From an uncultured Negativibacillus sp. (GTDB taxonomy: Bacteria; Bacillota; Clostridia; Oscillospirales; Ruminococcaceae): DNA of 58,665 bases. Both the position numbers and the translations under genes were made by a program. The stretch lies in NCBI RefSeq assembly GCF_944388365.1, contig NZ_CALXIN010000005.1:1-58665 (forward strand), read 5' to 3'. Shown here in pieces: positions 33,060 to 42,047 of the stretch (its first letter is position 1; each line of letters begins with the position of its first letter). A model generated the notes under the pieces. The model was given only the letters and a program-made list of their open reading frames with translations, had not been told where the DNA came from and did not search any database.

Positions 33060-33107
33060 TTGCAAAGACGGTAAGGTTATGCTATCGTAAGAATAGTTTT
33101 TTACGAT
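33060..33107 (+). promoter_or_regulatory. Promoter and inverted repeat of the first FCD-type GntR gene
   Basis: TTGCAA (33060-33065), 17 nt, TATCGT (33083-33088). An inverted repeat ATCGTAA (33084-33090) / TTACGAT (33101-33107) overlaps the -10 box and start region and may be an autoregulatory site. The promoter is recognisably related to that at 34005-34033. Confidence 0.6.
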
Positions 33108-33123
33108 TTGGGGGAAATTTACG

Positions 33124-33816
33124 ATGGCAAAAATTATGCGCCAGACCCTGCGTGAACAGGTGACCCAGGCAATTCGCATGAAATTGCTGACAGGGGAATT
33201 GAAGCCAGGGACAAGAATTGTAGAACAGGATATGGCGCAGGAGCTTGGCGTCAGTCGTGCGCCCGTTCGGGAAGCGCTGCGTCAGATCGAACAGGAGGGT
33301 CTGGTGGAGTATACCTCGCATGTGGGTTGTTCCGTCAAGGAGTTTACCGCACAGGATGTCTATGAGGTCTATCTGCTGCGTGCCAATCTGGAAATTCTGT
33401 CGGTAAAGATGTGCGAAGGACATTTTTCTGAGGAAACGCTGGAAAAAATGGAGCAGATTCTGACCCGTATGTCGATGCTGGAGGATGTCGAATGCTTCGA
33501 TCAGACCATCGAAAACGACAACGAGTTTCATGCCTGTATTGTCAAAGAGGCCAAGCTGGGCAGACTGTATACCCTTTGGAACAGCATGTCCGGAGCAAAC
33601 ACCATTGTATTTTACCGAGGCACCGGAAAGAGTGAGTATGTTGTTCGCAATCAGAAAACCATCCATCGAGCGGTTTTGGATGCGCTGAAAACACAGGATG
33701 TTACCTTGATCTGCAATACACTGATGCAGCACTATATGCAGACCATCAAGGGATATCTTTGGGAGCACAAAACCTCTCCGAATGACTTTCCGTATAAGAT
33801 CAATATTGAATTTTAG
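33124..33816 (+). CDS. GntR-family regulator, FCD type (copy 1)
   Basis: 230 residues: winged HTH about 8-72 (LREQVTQAIRMKLLTGEL, VSRAPVREALRQIEQEGLV) and an FCD ligand-binding domain about 85-215 with metal-type His residues (NEFHACIV, TIHRAVLDAL). FadR/FCD regulators sense carboxylates or amino-acid-like ligands. It is a paralog of the protein at 34123-34761, with nearly the same HTH. Between the amidohydrolase and opp genes it probably controls one or both (inference). The ribosome site GGGGGA is weak. Confidence 0.92.
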   Translation: MAKIMRQTLREQVTQAIRMKLLTGELKPGTRIVEQDMAQELGVSRAPVREALRQIEQEGLVEYTSHVGCSVKEFTAQDVYEVYLLRANLEILSVKMCEGHFSEETLEKMEQILTRMSMLEDVECFDQTIENDNEFHACIVKEAKLGRLYTLWNSMSGANTIVFYRGTGKSEYVVRNQKTIHRAVLDALKTQDVTLICNTLMQHYMQTIKGYLWEHKTSPNDFPYKINIEF

Positions 33817-33817
33817 A

Positions 33818-33854
33818 AAAAAGCCGAACGCAATTTGCTTGCGTTCGGCTTTTT
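33818..33854 (+). terminator. Terminator of FCD copy 1
   Basis: 16-bp perfect stem (33818-33833 and 33839-33854, loop TTTGC), T-run at the end, directly after the stop codon. Confidence 0.9.
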
Positions 33855-33942
33855 CAATAGCATCATTTAGTTAAAGCGCGATTTGTCCTGTAAGATAACA
33901 CCCTTTTTGAAACATCCGTTAGATTTTATGACTTTTTTGTGC

Positions 33943-34057
33943 ATTTTATATACAAAATAAGAGCAAAAAATGAGTATAGAATTAACAAAATGTAATTGGA
34001 TTTGTTGCAAAGGATAAAGAAGTGTGCTACAATACATCACATGAAATTGTATACAAT
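33943..34057 (+). promoter_or_regulatory. Promoter of FCD copy 2 with GntR-type operators
   Basis: TTGCAA (34005-34010), 17 nt, TACAAT (34028-34033). Just after the start point lies the perfect palindrome ATTGTATACAAT (34046-34057), the known form of FCD-type GntR sites (TTGTATACAA). A one-mismatch relative, ATTTTATATACAAAAT, lies upstream at 33943-33958. Together they suggest autorepression, possibly with looping. Confidence 0.7.
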
Positions 34058-34122
34058 CGTCAGTATTCAGAAAACGATCGTTCACAAAGACAGAAACTGA
34101 AAGCGGGGAACATCAATAAAAC

Positions 34123-34761
34123 ATGGCAAAATTAAATTACAGGACCCTGCGGCAAGAGGTCGTGGACGAGATTCGTCAGAAGATTCTGACGGGGGAATTT
34201 AAAGAGGGGGAACGCATCAAGGAAAATGAGATAGCAACACTTTTTGGTGTCAGCCGCGGACCAGTGAGGGAAGCACTCCGCCAGATCGAACAGGAAGGTT
34301 TGGTTCACTACGAACGCAACGTCGGATGTTCGGTGGCGGCAATTACACAAAAAGATGTCTATGAGGTTTGCCTGCTTCGTGCAGCGCTGGAGGTTTTGTC
34401 CGTCAAGCTGTGCCATGGAAAGATCAGCAAAGGTACACTGGACAAAATGAGAGAGAGCGTTCAACGCATGAAGGGCATGGAAACAGATCTGTATGCACTG
34501 ACACAGGAGGACAAGTTTTTTCACAACTGTCTGGTGGAAGAGGCGCAGGTTTCCAGACTCAAACATACCTGGTGGACGATGGGTTCCAACCACGCCGTTT
34601 TGCTGTGTGCACATCAGAACGGTACAAAAACACATTATGATCAGCATCTTGAGCTGCTGCAGTGCTGTGAGTCAGGAGATACAGCAAAGATTGTGGAGGC
34701 AATCAAGGCACACTACAATCTGAAAACAGATTACGTTCAGCGGACACAGCTTCAGATTTAA
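34123..34761 (+). CDS. GntR-family regulator, FCD type (copy 2)
   Basis: 212 residues: winged HTH about 7-70 (VSRGPVREALRQIEQEGLV, nearly identical to copy 1) and an FCD domain about 83-205 (EDKFFHNCLVEEAQ). The FCD parts diverge more than the HTH parts, so the two probably bind similar DNA but different ligands. It stands directly upstream of oppA, and a weak hairpin (about 34779-34818) separates them. Likely regulator of opp and of itself through TTGTATACAA (inference). Confidence 0.92.
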   Translation: MAKLNYRTLRQEVVDEIRQKILTGEFKEGERIKENEIATLFGVSRGPVREALRQIEQEGLVHYERNVGCSVAAITQKDVYEVCLLRAALEVLSVKLCHGKISKGTLDKMRESVQRMKGMETDLYALTQEDKFFHNCLVEEAQVSRLKHTWWTMGSNHAVLLCAHQNGTKTHYDQHLELLQCCESGDTAKIVEAIKAHYNLKTDYVQRTQLQI

Positions 34762-34876
34762 ATCGCGCCGCAGGTTAGAAGCGGCAACAGAAAATGTTAA
34801 ATACATGCCGCTTTGTTTTTGACAGAGTGGTGTGCAAATATAAGAGAGTTTGATAAGCCCGAAAGGAGAAATTATC

Positions 34877-36568
34877 ATGAAGATCAAAAAGATCCTGGCG
34901 GTTCTGCTGGCAGGCGCAATGATGCTTTCTATGGCAGCTTGTGGCGGCGAAGAAGAAACCACCACAGAAGCAACTGGCGAACAGAAGACCATTGATGGCA
35001 ACGTTCTGGACGCAGAGCAGTACTTCAACGGTTACCTGAGCAGCGAGCCAACTACACTGGACAGCGTAACAGGTAACGATACCTACAGCTCCACCATTCT
35101 GACCAACACCATGGAGCCTCTGACCAGACTGGCAGAGAAAGATGGCGAAAACGTTCGTGAGGGTGCAGGCGCTGAGTCCTGGGAATCCAACGAAGACGGT
35201 ACCGTTTGGACCTTCCATCTGCGCGACAACAAATGGTCCGATGGCGTTGATGTAACCGCAAACGACTATGTTTATGCAATCACCCGTGTTCTGACTCCAG
35301 AAACCGGTTCTCCAAACTCTTGGCTGCTGACCTGCATCAAGAATGCAAACGCAGTTCTGGCTGGCGAAATGGATCCATCCGAACTGGGCGTCAAAGCAGT
35401 TGACGAAAAAACAATCGAATTTACTCTGGAAAGCCCAACTCCATACTTCCTGTCTCTGACCGATACCCGTGTTATGATGCCACAGCGTCAGGATATCGTA
35501 GAGCAGTACGGTGAAAGCTATGGTGCAGAAGCTGCTAACCTGGTATACAACGGTCCATTCAAACTGGATACCTGGACTCACAACTCTGAACTGATCCTCG
35601 TTAAGAACGACCAGTACTGGGATGCTGAGAGCGTAAACCTCCAGACCATCAACTACAAGATCATGAACGATGAGAACACCATCTTCAACTCCTTCACCAA
35701 TGGTTCCATCGACTCCTGTGGTTGCGGTACCCCAGAATGGATGCAGAAATTCGAAGCTATGGACAATGTAGACTACATCCACTACACTTCTCCAGCAGTA
35801 CGTTTCAACTTCTACAACACCAAAGATGAACTGTTCCAGAATGAAAACATCCGTAACGCATTCACCCTTGCTCTCAACCGTGAGGACATCGTTGAAACTA
35901 TCTACCACGGCACCATGTCCGCAGCATACAGCTGGGTACCGGACGGCGTATCCGTTGGTGATGCAGGTATCTACAGAGATCAGGTTGAAGAACCTCTGAA
36001 AGCAATGGTAGAATCCGAAGATCCAAAAGAACTGCTGCTCAAAGGTATGGAAGAGCTTGGCCTCGGCGATGATCCTTCCACCCTGGAAGTAACCTTCAGC
36101 CTCGGTGGTGTTGACCAGTGGATGAAGAACTACGGCGAATACTATCAGCAGACCTTCAAAGAAGTTCTGGGCGTCAATGTTGTCCTCGACTTCAATGAGT
36201 GGGGAACCTTCCAGTCCAAAATTAACAACGGCGAATATCAGATGGGTTACATGTCCTGGAGCATCGACTACAACGATCCATACTCCATGCTGGCTGTTAT
36301 GTACTCCACTTCCGGCAACATCAACACCGGTTGGGTAAACGAAGATTATGATGCACTGCTGGATCAGGCTGCTGTTGAGATGGACGATGCAAAACGTCTG
36401 GAACTCTACAAACAGGCTGAGGAAATCCTCTTTGAGGAAGGCCCACTCTGCCCAGTTGTTAACGAAGCTGCAAACACCTTCCGTTACAGCTACATCAAGA
36501 ACAGCAACACCATGCCATTTACTTCTACCGGCCTGAAATACGCTTATGTAAGCGGCCGTAACGCATAA
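34877..36568 (+). CDS. oppA: Peptide ABC transporter, substrate-binding lipoprotein
   Basis: 563 residues. Signal peptide with lipobox MAAC (Cys22), then a type II periplasmic-binding (SBP family 5) fold with the signature WTFHLRDNKWSDGVDVTAND near 110-130. Binds oligopeptides outside the membrane for the permease encoded downstream. ATG 34877 follows AAAGGAG. First gene of oppABCDF; the hairpin at 36615-36639 should leave oppA mRNA in excess. Its codon use is strongly biased, as in highly expressed genes. Confidence 0.95.
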   Translation: MKIKKILAVLLAGAMMLSMAACGGEEETTTEATGEQKTIDGNVLDAEQYFNGYLSSEPTTLDSVTGNDTYSSTILTNTMEPLTRLAEKDGENVREGAGAESWESNEDGTVWTFHLRDNKWSDGVDVTANDYVYAITRVLTPETGSPNSWLLTCIKNANAVLAGEMDPSELGVKAVDEKTIEFTLESPTPYFLSLTDTRVMMPQRQDIVEQYGESYGAEAANLVYNGPFKLDTWTHNSELILVKNDQYWDAESVNLQTINYKIMNDENTIFNSFTNGSIDSCGCGTPEWMQKFEAMDNVDYIHYTSPAVRFNFYNTKDELFQNENIRNAFTLALNREDIVETIYHGTMSAAYSWVPDGVSVGDAGIYRDQVEEPLKAMVESEDPKELLLKGMEELGLGDDPSTLEVTFSLGGVDQWMKNYGEYYQQTFKEVLGVNVVLDFNEWGTFQSKINNGEYQMGYMSWSIDYNDPYSMLAVMYSTSGNINTGWVNEDYDALLDQAAVEMDDAKRLELYKQAEEILFEEGPLCPVVNEAANTFRYSYIKNSNTMPFTSTGLKYAYVSGRNA

Positions 36569-36614
36569 TTTAATTTCATAACGAAGTAAGGCTTTCTTTA
36601 CAAGCAAAGCGCGG

Positions 36615-36639
36615 ACAGGCAGCCGAAACGGCTGCCTGT
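36615..36639 (+). terminator. Hairpin between oppA and oppB
   Basis: 10-bp GC-rich perfect stem (36615-36624 and 36630-36639, loop GAAAC) followed by only a short T-stretch. It probably attenuates or protects the oppA message rather than ending all transcription. Confidence 0.75.
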
Positions 36640-36690
36640 TTCTGATTGTGAATAAAGGGTAAGGAATAAAAGAGGACAAGGGGGAAAAGT

Positions 36691-37614
36691 ATGATCAAGT
36701 ATGTGCTTAAACGTATCGGCTATATGCTGATCACGCTGTTTATCATTGCAACGGCTACCTTCTTTATGATGCACTCCATCCCAGGCGACCCTCTGGGTGC
36801 AATGGCAAATAAACTGCCGGAACAGGCAAAAGCAAACTACTATGCAAAATACGGTTTGGATAAATCGCTGACCGAACAATATACGATCTTCATGAAAAAC
36901 CTGATTACCAAAGGTGATCTGGGTGAATCGCTCAAATATCCAGGCAAGAGCATTACCGACACACTGCTTACAAACTCCAAGGTTTCCGGTGTAACCGGTG
37001 GTCTGGCTCTGTTTTTCGGTGTTGTCATCGGTGTAACTTTGGGTATTGTCGCAGCGCTTAACAAAAACAAATGGCCGGACTATCTGGTTATGTTTATCGC
37101 GATTTTAGGTATTACCATTCCAGTATTCGTTATGGCGTCGCTGCTCCAATATCTATTTACGGTAAAATGGATGATTCTGCCGACGACCGGCTGGGGCAAA
37201 CCAAAGAACCTGGTTCTTCCGGTCATCGCAATGTGCTTTGGTACCATCGCTACCTATGCACGTTACCTGAAATCCAACATGCTGGAGGTTATGGGACAGG
37301 ACTACATCCTGACTGCGGAAGCAAAAGGTGTCAGCCGTTTCCATATCATCAAGGATCACGTTCTGAAGAATGCCTTCCTGCCATGTATCACCATTCTGGG
37401 TGGACAGATCTCCGGTATCTTTACAGGTTCTTTCGTTATTGAGAAAATGTTTGGTATCCCAGGTCTTGGTTTCTATTATGTATCCTCGATCAATGACCGT
37501 GACTATACCATGATTATCGGAACCACAATCTTTGCAGCAGCCCTGTTTGTTGTAGCACAGCTGCTCATCGATATTGTTTATACGCTTCTCGACCCACGAA
37601 TCCGCGTAAAATAG
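36691..37614 (+). CDS. oppB: Peptide ABC transporter permease
   Basis: 307 residues, six membrane helices, opening MIKYVLKRIGYMLITLFIIA as in OppB/DppB. The cytoplasmic EAA loop that meets the ATPases is AKGVSRFHIIKDHVLKNAFL near 212-231. 122 bp after oppA and 15 bp before oppC. Confidence 0.95.
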   Translation: MIKYVLKRIGYMLITLFIIATATFFMMHSIPGDPLGAMANKLPEQAKANYYAKYGLDKSLTEQYTIFMKNLITKGDLGESLKYPGKSITDTLLTNSKVSGVTGGLALFFGVVIGVTLGIVAALNKNKWPDYLVMFIAILGITIPVFVMASLLQYLFTVKWMILPTTGWGKPKNLVLPVIAMCFGTIATYARYLKSNMLEVMGQDYILTAEAKGVSRFHIIKDHVLKNAFLPCITILGGQISGIFTGSFVIEKMFGIPGLGFYYVSSINDRDYTMIIGTTIFAAALFVVAQLLIDIVYTLLDPRIRVK

Positions 37615-37629
37615 TAAGGAGGAGAACGC

Positions 37630-38586
37630 ATGTCTGAAGAAAAGAAAGTGACATCTGCAACGGAATGGGAGGACATTCCGGCAGAAAAGTTCCAAATTAT
37701 TGGAACAGATGATTTCTCCGGCGACATCATTGCTCGTCCAAAAGTCGGCTATTGGGCAGATGCGTGGAGAAGATTTAAAGAAAATAAGATTGCTCTGATC
37801 GCTTTGATTATCCTGATTGTTCTTCTTTTCATGGTAATTTTTGGCCCAGCAATCTCTGGATATAACTTTGAACAGATGGATACTTCTGCCATCAACCAGC
37901 TTCCAAGCTCGGAGCACTGGTTTGGTACCGACTCTCTGGGTCGTGACCTGTTTGCACGTGTATGGCAGGCTGGCCGTGTTTCTCTGGCAATCGGTATCGT
38001 TGGTGCGGTTGTAGCCAGCGTTGTCGGCAGTATCTATGGCGGTATCGCTTCCTACTTCGGCGGCATTGTCGATGATATTATGATGCGTATCGTTGAGGTA
38101 TTGCTGAGCATCCCTTACCTCATTATCGTTATTCTGATCTCGGTTGTTACCGATTCCAAGAGCATCGGAACCATGATGCTTGCGCTGACTCTGACCGGAT
38201 GGTGCGGTATTGCTCGTCTGGTTCGTGGACAGATGCTCCAGTTAAAATCCCAGGAGTATGTTCTGGCTGCAAACGCACTGGGCGTATCTCCATTCAAAAC
38301 CATCATGCGCCACATGATCCCGAACACCATTGGTATCATCATCGTAGCAATCACCTTCGATATCCCAGGTTACATCTTCTCCGAGGCATTCTTGAGCTAC
38401 ATCGGTCTGGGTGTTCAGCCACCGGATACCAGCTGGGGTGCTCTGGCTTCGGCAGCACAGCAGAACTTCATGTTCTATCCATATCAGCTGTTCTTCCCAT
38501 CGCTGATGATCGCACTGACCATGCTGTCCTTCACTCTGCTGGGCGATGGTCTGCGTGATGCACTTGACCCGAAACTGAGAAAGTAG
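37630..38586 (+). CDS. oppC: Peptide ABC transporter permease
   Basis: 318 residues: an unusually long acidic/polar N-terminal segment (about 50 residues) before the first helix, then the OppC core with GTDSLGRDLFARV near 97-110 and the EAA loop ANALGVSPFKTIMRHMIPN near 218-236. AAGGAGG precedes the ATG. Confidence 0.95.
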   Translation: MSEEKKVTSATEWEDIPAEKFQIIGTDDFSGDIIARPKVGYWADAWRRFKENKIALIALIILIVLLFMVIFGPAISGYNFEQMDTSAINQLPSSEHWFGTDSLGRDLFARVWQAGRVSLAIGIVGAVVASVVGSIYGGIASYFGGIVDDIMMRIVEVLLSIPYLIIVILISVVTDSKSIGTMMLALTLTGWCGIARLVRGQMLQLKSQEYVLAANALGVSPFKTIMRHMIPNTIGIIIVAITFDIPGYIFSEAFLSYIGLGVQPPDTSWGALASAAQQNFMFYPYQLFFPSLMIALTMLSFTLLGDGLRDALDPKLRK

Positions 38587-38596
38587 GAGGATACAA

Positions 38597-39619
38597 ATGG
38601 AAAACGATAAAATCTTAGAAGTAAAAGACCTCAGCGTATCCTTTAACACTTATGCCGGTGAGGTCAAGGCTGTTCGCGGTGTCAGCTTTGAATTGAACCG
38701 CGGTGAAACACTTGCGTTTGTAGGTGAGTCCGGCTGCGGAAAAACCGTTACTGCAAAATCGATCCTTCGCCTGCTCAAACCTCCGTTTGCTGTTATCAAG
38801 GAAGGTTCGCAGATCACCTGCGACGGCAAGGATGTTCTGGCATTAAATAAGAAGGAACTGTGTGAGTTCCGCGGCGATGAAGTCAGCATGATCTTCCAGG
38901 ACCCAATGACTTCTCTGAACCCGACCATGACCGTTGGCAAACAGATTATGGAGAGCCTGCGCATCCATCGCCACCTGAATAAAAAGGAAGCAAGGGAAGA
39001 AGCCATCAAAATGCTCAAGATGGTAAATATCCCAAGCCCTGAAAAACGTATCGACAACTATCCGCACGAGATGTCCGGTGGTATGCGTCAGCGTGTCATG
39101 ATCGCAATGGCACTGGCCTGCAGCCCAAAGATTCTGATTGCGGACGAGCCGACTACCGCTCTGGACGTTACCATTCAGGCACAGATCATGGACCTGATGC
39201 GTGAACTGAAAGAGAAAATGAATACAGCAATCATCCTGGTTACCCACGACCTGGGTGTTGTAGCAAACTTTGCAGACCGCATTCAGGTTATGTATGCTGG
39301 TCAGGTTATGGAGCGCGGAACTGCCCGTGAGATCTTCTACGAGGCAAAACATCCGTACACCTGGGCACTGCTCAGCTCTGCACCAAAGCTTGCAAAAGAG
39401 GCAAAACAGGAGCTGTATGCGCTGAAAGGTACCCCACCGGATCTGATTCTGCCGCTTAACTGCTGCCCATTTGCATCCAGATGTGAATACTGTATGCCAA
39501 TTTGTAAGGAAAAGAATCCGCTGGAAACCACCATTACCGATACACATCGTGTATCCTGCTGGCTGCAGCATCCAAAAGCACCAAAGGTAAAATCCTTCTA
39601 TGACAGGGAGGCGAAATAA
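38597..39619 (+). CDS. oppD: Peptide ABC transporter ATPase
   Basis: 340 residues. Walker A GESGCGKT, signature MSGGMRQRV, Walker B ILIADEPTTALD. The C-terminal oligopeptide extension holds four Cys (CCPFASRCEYCMPIC near 290-304), the pattern that in some Opp/Dpp ATPases carries an iron-sulfur cluster. Overlaps oppF by one base. Confidence 0.95.
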   Translation: MENDKILEVKDLSVSFNTYAGEVKAVRGVSFELNRGETLAFVGESGCGKTVTAKSILRLLKPPFAVIKEGSQITCDGKDVLALNKKELCEFRGDEVSMIFQDPMTSLNPTMTVGKQIMESLRIHRHLNKKEAREEAIKMLKMVNIPSPEKRIDNYPHEMSGGMRQRVMIAMALACSPKILIADEPTTALDVTIQAQIMDLMRELKEKMNTAIILVTHDLGVVANFADRIQVMYAGQVMERGTAREIFYEAKHPYTWALLSSAPKLAKEAKQELYALKGTPPDLILPLNCCPFASRCEYCMPICKEKNPLETTITDTHRVSCWLQHPKAPKVKSFYDREAK

Positions 39620-40608
39620 TGGATCAGGTTATTGAAAAACTGCAGAACGCCGATAATATCCTGGAAGTAACCGACCTGTGCAAATTCTTTAAAGCAGGCC
39701 GCAAACAGGTGCTCAAGGCGGTTGACCATGTCAATATTTCGATCAAACGAGGCGAGACACTGGGTCTGGTTGGTGAGTCCGGTTGTGGTAAGACCACCTG
39801 CGGACGTACCATGATCAAGCTCTATGAGCCAACCTCGGGCAAGGTCGTTTTTGATGGTAAAGATATTTCTACCCTCAAAGGAAATGATCTTCTGGACTTC
39901 AAGAAGAACGTTCAGATTATTTTCCAGGACCCGTACGCTTCTTTGGACCCTCGTATGACCATCGGAGAGATTATTTCCGAGGGAATGGACGTCCATTTCC
40001 ACATGTCTGAAAAGGAAAAGGCAGACAAGGTTGCAGACCTGCTGGGCAAGGTTGGTCTGAGCGCAGAGTATGCAAACCGTTTTGCACATGAGCTTTCCGG
40101 TGGACAGCGTCAGCGTGTCGGCATTGCCCGCGCACTGGCAGTAGAACCAAAGTTCATCGTCTGCGACGAGCCAATTTCTGCTTTGGACGTATCCATTCAG
40201 GCACAGGTAGTTAACCTTCTGATCAAATTGCAGAGAGAATTTGGACTGACCTATCTGTTCATCTCTCACGATTTGTCGATGGTAAAACATATTTCCGACC
40301 GTGTTGGCGTTATGTATCTGGGTTCGCTGGTCGAGCTGGCAAGCAACTACGATCTGTACGACAAACCGCTGCACCCATACACCCAGGCGTTGATTTCTGC
40401 TATCCCGATGGCAGACCCGGATGTGGAAGCATCCCGCGAGAGAATCAAGCTGGAAGGAGAGGTGCCAAGCCCGATCAATCCGCCCCCAGGCTGTAAATTC
40501 AGAAGCAGATGTAAATATGCGATGGATATCTGTGCAAAAGAAAAGCCAGAGCTCAAAGAGGTGGAACCAAACCACTTTGTTGCCTGCCATCTGTGCAATA
40601 AAAAATAA
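39619..40608 (+). CDS. oppF: Peptide ABC transporter ATPase
   Basis: 329 residues. Walker [10 protein letters not shown], signature [15 protein letters not shown], Walker [14 protein letters not shown]-terminal Cys residues ([14 protein letters not shown], then C near the end) as in oppD. The start overlaps the oppD stop. Last gene of the operon, followed by a strong terminator. Confidence 0.95.
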   Translation: MDQVIEKLQNADNILEVTDLCKFFKAGRKQVLKAVDHVNISIKRGETLGLVGESGCGKTTCGRTMIKLYEPTSGKVVFDGKDISTLKGNDLLDFKKNVQIIFQDPYASLDPRMTIGEIISEGMDVHFHMSEKEKADKVADLLGKVGLSAEYANRFAHELSGGQRQRVGIARALAVEPKFIVCDEPISALDVSIQAQVVNLLIKLQREFGLTYLFISHDLSMVKHISDRVGVMYLGSLVELASNYDLYDKPLHPYTQALISAIPMADPDVEASRERIKLEGEVPSPINPPPGCKFRSRCKYAMDICAKEKPELKEVEPNHFVACHLCNKK

Positions 40609-40620
40609 TCTAAGATTGAG

Positions 40621-40644
40621 GGGCGGCTTTTTTGAAAGCCGCCC
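40621..40644 (+). terminator. Terminator of the opp operon
   Basis: 10-bp perfect stem (40621-40630 and 40635-40644, loop TTTG) followed by TTTTTCTT. Confidence 0.88.
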
Positions 40645-40667
40645 TTTTTCTTGACAGGAGGGATTCT

Positions 40668-42047
40668 GTGTTAACAAAACAGATGATCGAAAAGATCTTG
40701 GACTACGCGGTCAGCCATGGCGCAGATTTTGCTGAGATTTTCTGCGAGGATGTGCGCCGCAGCAATCTGACCGTTTTGGGAGAAAAGGTGCTCAATGCCT
40801 CCTCCGGCGGTGAAAAAGGCATCGGCATCCGCATGTTCCGTGGATTGGAGAGCAACTATCTGTATACCTCTGATCTGCGCGAGGAAACCATTCTGAACCT
40901 GCTCAAACAGGCATGCAGCAATCGCAGCGGCAGCTTTGAGCGTCAGCAGCTGGAACAGATGCAGCAGGTGATGCTTAATCCGATCGCCCGCGCACCGCAG
41001 ACCGTCGGACTTTCGGACAAGATGGGACTGCTCAACCACGTTGTAGCAGCCGGAAAACAGGCAGATCCGCTGGTCAGCCAGGTTCGTGTCAACTATGTGG
41101 ATATGGACCAGAAGGTGCTGATTGCCAACAGCGAAGGACGTTATGTCACCGATGACAGAGTCAAGACCAGACTGCATATCACCGTATTCTGTGAGGAAGG
41201 CGGCGATCGTCAGTCCAGCTATATCGGACCTGGCGCCATGAAGGGCTTTGAATTCTATGATGAAATCAACGTCGAGGACTATGTGAAAAAGGCGGCAGCC
41301 AACGCAAAGGCAATGCTTCATGCAAAGGCATGTCCAACCGGACGGATGCCGGTCATCATTGCCAACGGCTTCGGCGGTCTGTTCTTCCATGAGGCGTGCG
41401 GACATTCGCTGGAAGCTTCCAGCACCGCAAAGGACTGCTCTGAATTTTCGGGCAAGATCGGCCAGAAGGTTGCTTCGGACAAGATCACATTGATCGACGA
41501 CGGCAGCATCGAAGGTCAGTGGGGATCGCTGAAGGTGGATGACGAGGGTGTTCCGACCCAGAAAAATGTGCTGATCGAAAATGGTATCCTCAAGAGCTAC
41601 ATGGTGGATAAGCTCAATGCCCGCCGTCTGGGCTGTCAGCCGACCGGCTCCTCTCGCCGCCAGAGCTACCGCTTTGCACCGACTTCCCGTATGACCAACA
41701 CCTACATCGCACCTGGAGAAAGCACACCGGAACAGATCATCGCTGCTACCGAGCGCGGCATCTTTGTCAACAGCATCAACGCCGGTTCGGTTAATCCGGC
41801 AACAGGAGAGTTTAACTTTAACACCAGCGAAACCTTCCTGATTGAAAACGGAAAGATCACCACACCGGTCAGAAGCGCAACCCTGATCGGCACCGGTGGA
41901 GACATCCTGAAGAAGGTCGACATGGTTGGCAACAACTATGCACTGGGACAGGGATTCTGCTATGCAGCCAGCGGCGCACTGTACATCGGTGCAGGTCAGC
42001 CGATGGTTCGCGTAACCGAGATGACAGTAGGAGGAGATGAGGTATGA
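40668..42047 (+). CDS. tldD: TldD-family metalloprotease subunit
   Basis: 459 residues. The zinc-site motif HEACGH at 241-246, within NGFGGLFFHEACGHSLEASS, is the TldD hallmark. TldD and TldE form a hetero-oligomeric peptidase that degrades unfolded small peptides and in some hosts trims RiPP precursors. The start is GTG 40668 after AGGAGGG. It overlaps tldE by four bases (ATGA). It lies directly after oppF across a terminator, so some read-through or a cryptic promoter is needed. Confidence 0.94.
   Translation: MLTKQMIEKILDYAVSHGADFAEIFCEDVRRSNLTVLGEKVLNASSGGEKGIGIRMFRGLESNYLYTSDLREETILNLLKQACSNRSGSFERQQLEQMQQVMLNPIARAPQTVGLSDKMGLLNHVVAAGKQADPLVSQVRVNYVDMDQKVLIANSEGRYVTDDRVKTRLHITVFCEEGGDRQSSYIGPGAMKGFEFYDEINVEDYVKKAAANAKAMLHAKACPTGRMPVIIANGFGGLFFHEACGHSLEASSTAKDCSEFSGKIGQKVASDKITLIDDGSIEGQWGSLKVDDEGVPTQKNVLIENGILKSYMVDKLNARRLGCQPTGSSRRQSYRFAPTSRMTNTYIAPGESTPEQIIAATERGIFVNSINAGSVNPATGEFNFNTSETFLIENGKITTPVRSATLIGTGGDILKKVDMVGNNYALGQGFCYAASGALYIGAGQPMVRVTEMTVGGDEV

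Noticed and set aside
34775..36679. Long minus-strand reading frame opposite oppA
   Set aside because: It arises from the strong codon bias of oppA; no ribosome site, promoter or recognisable domain.
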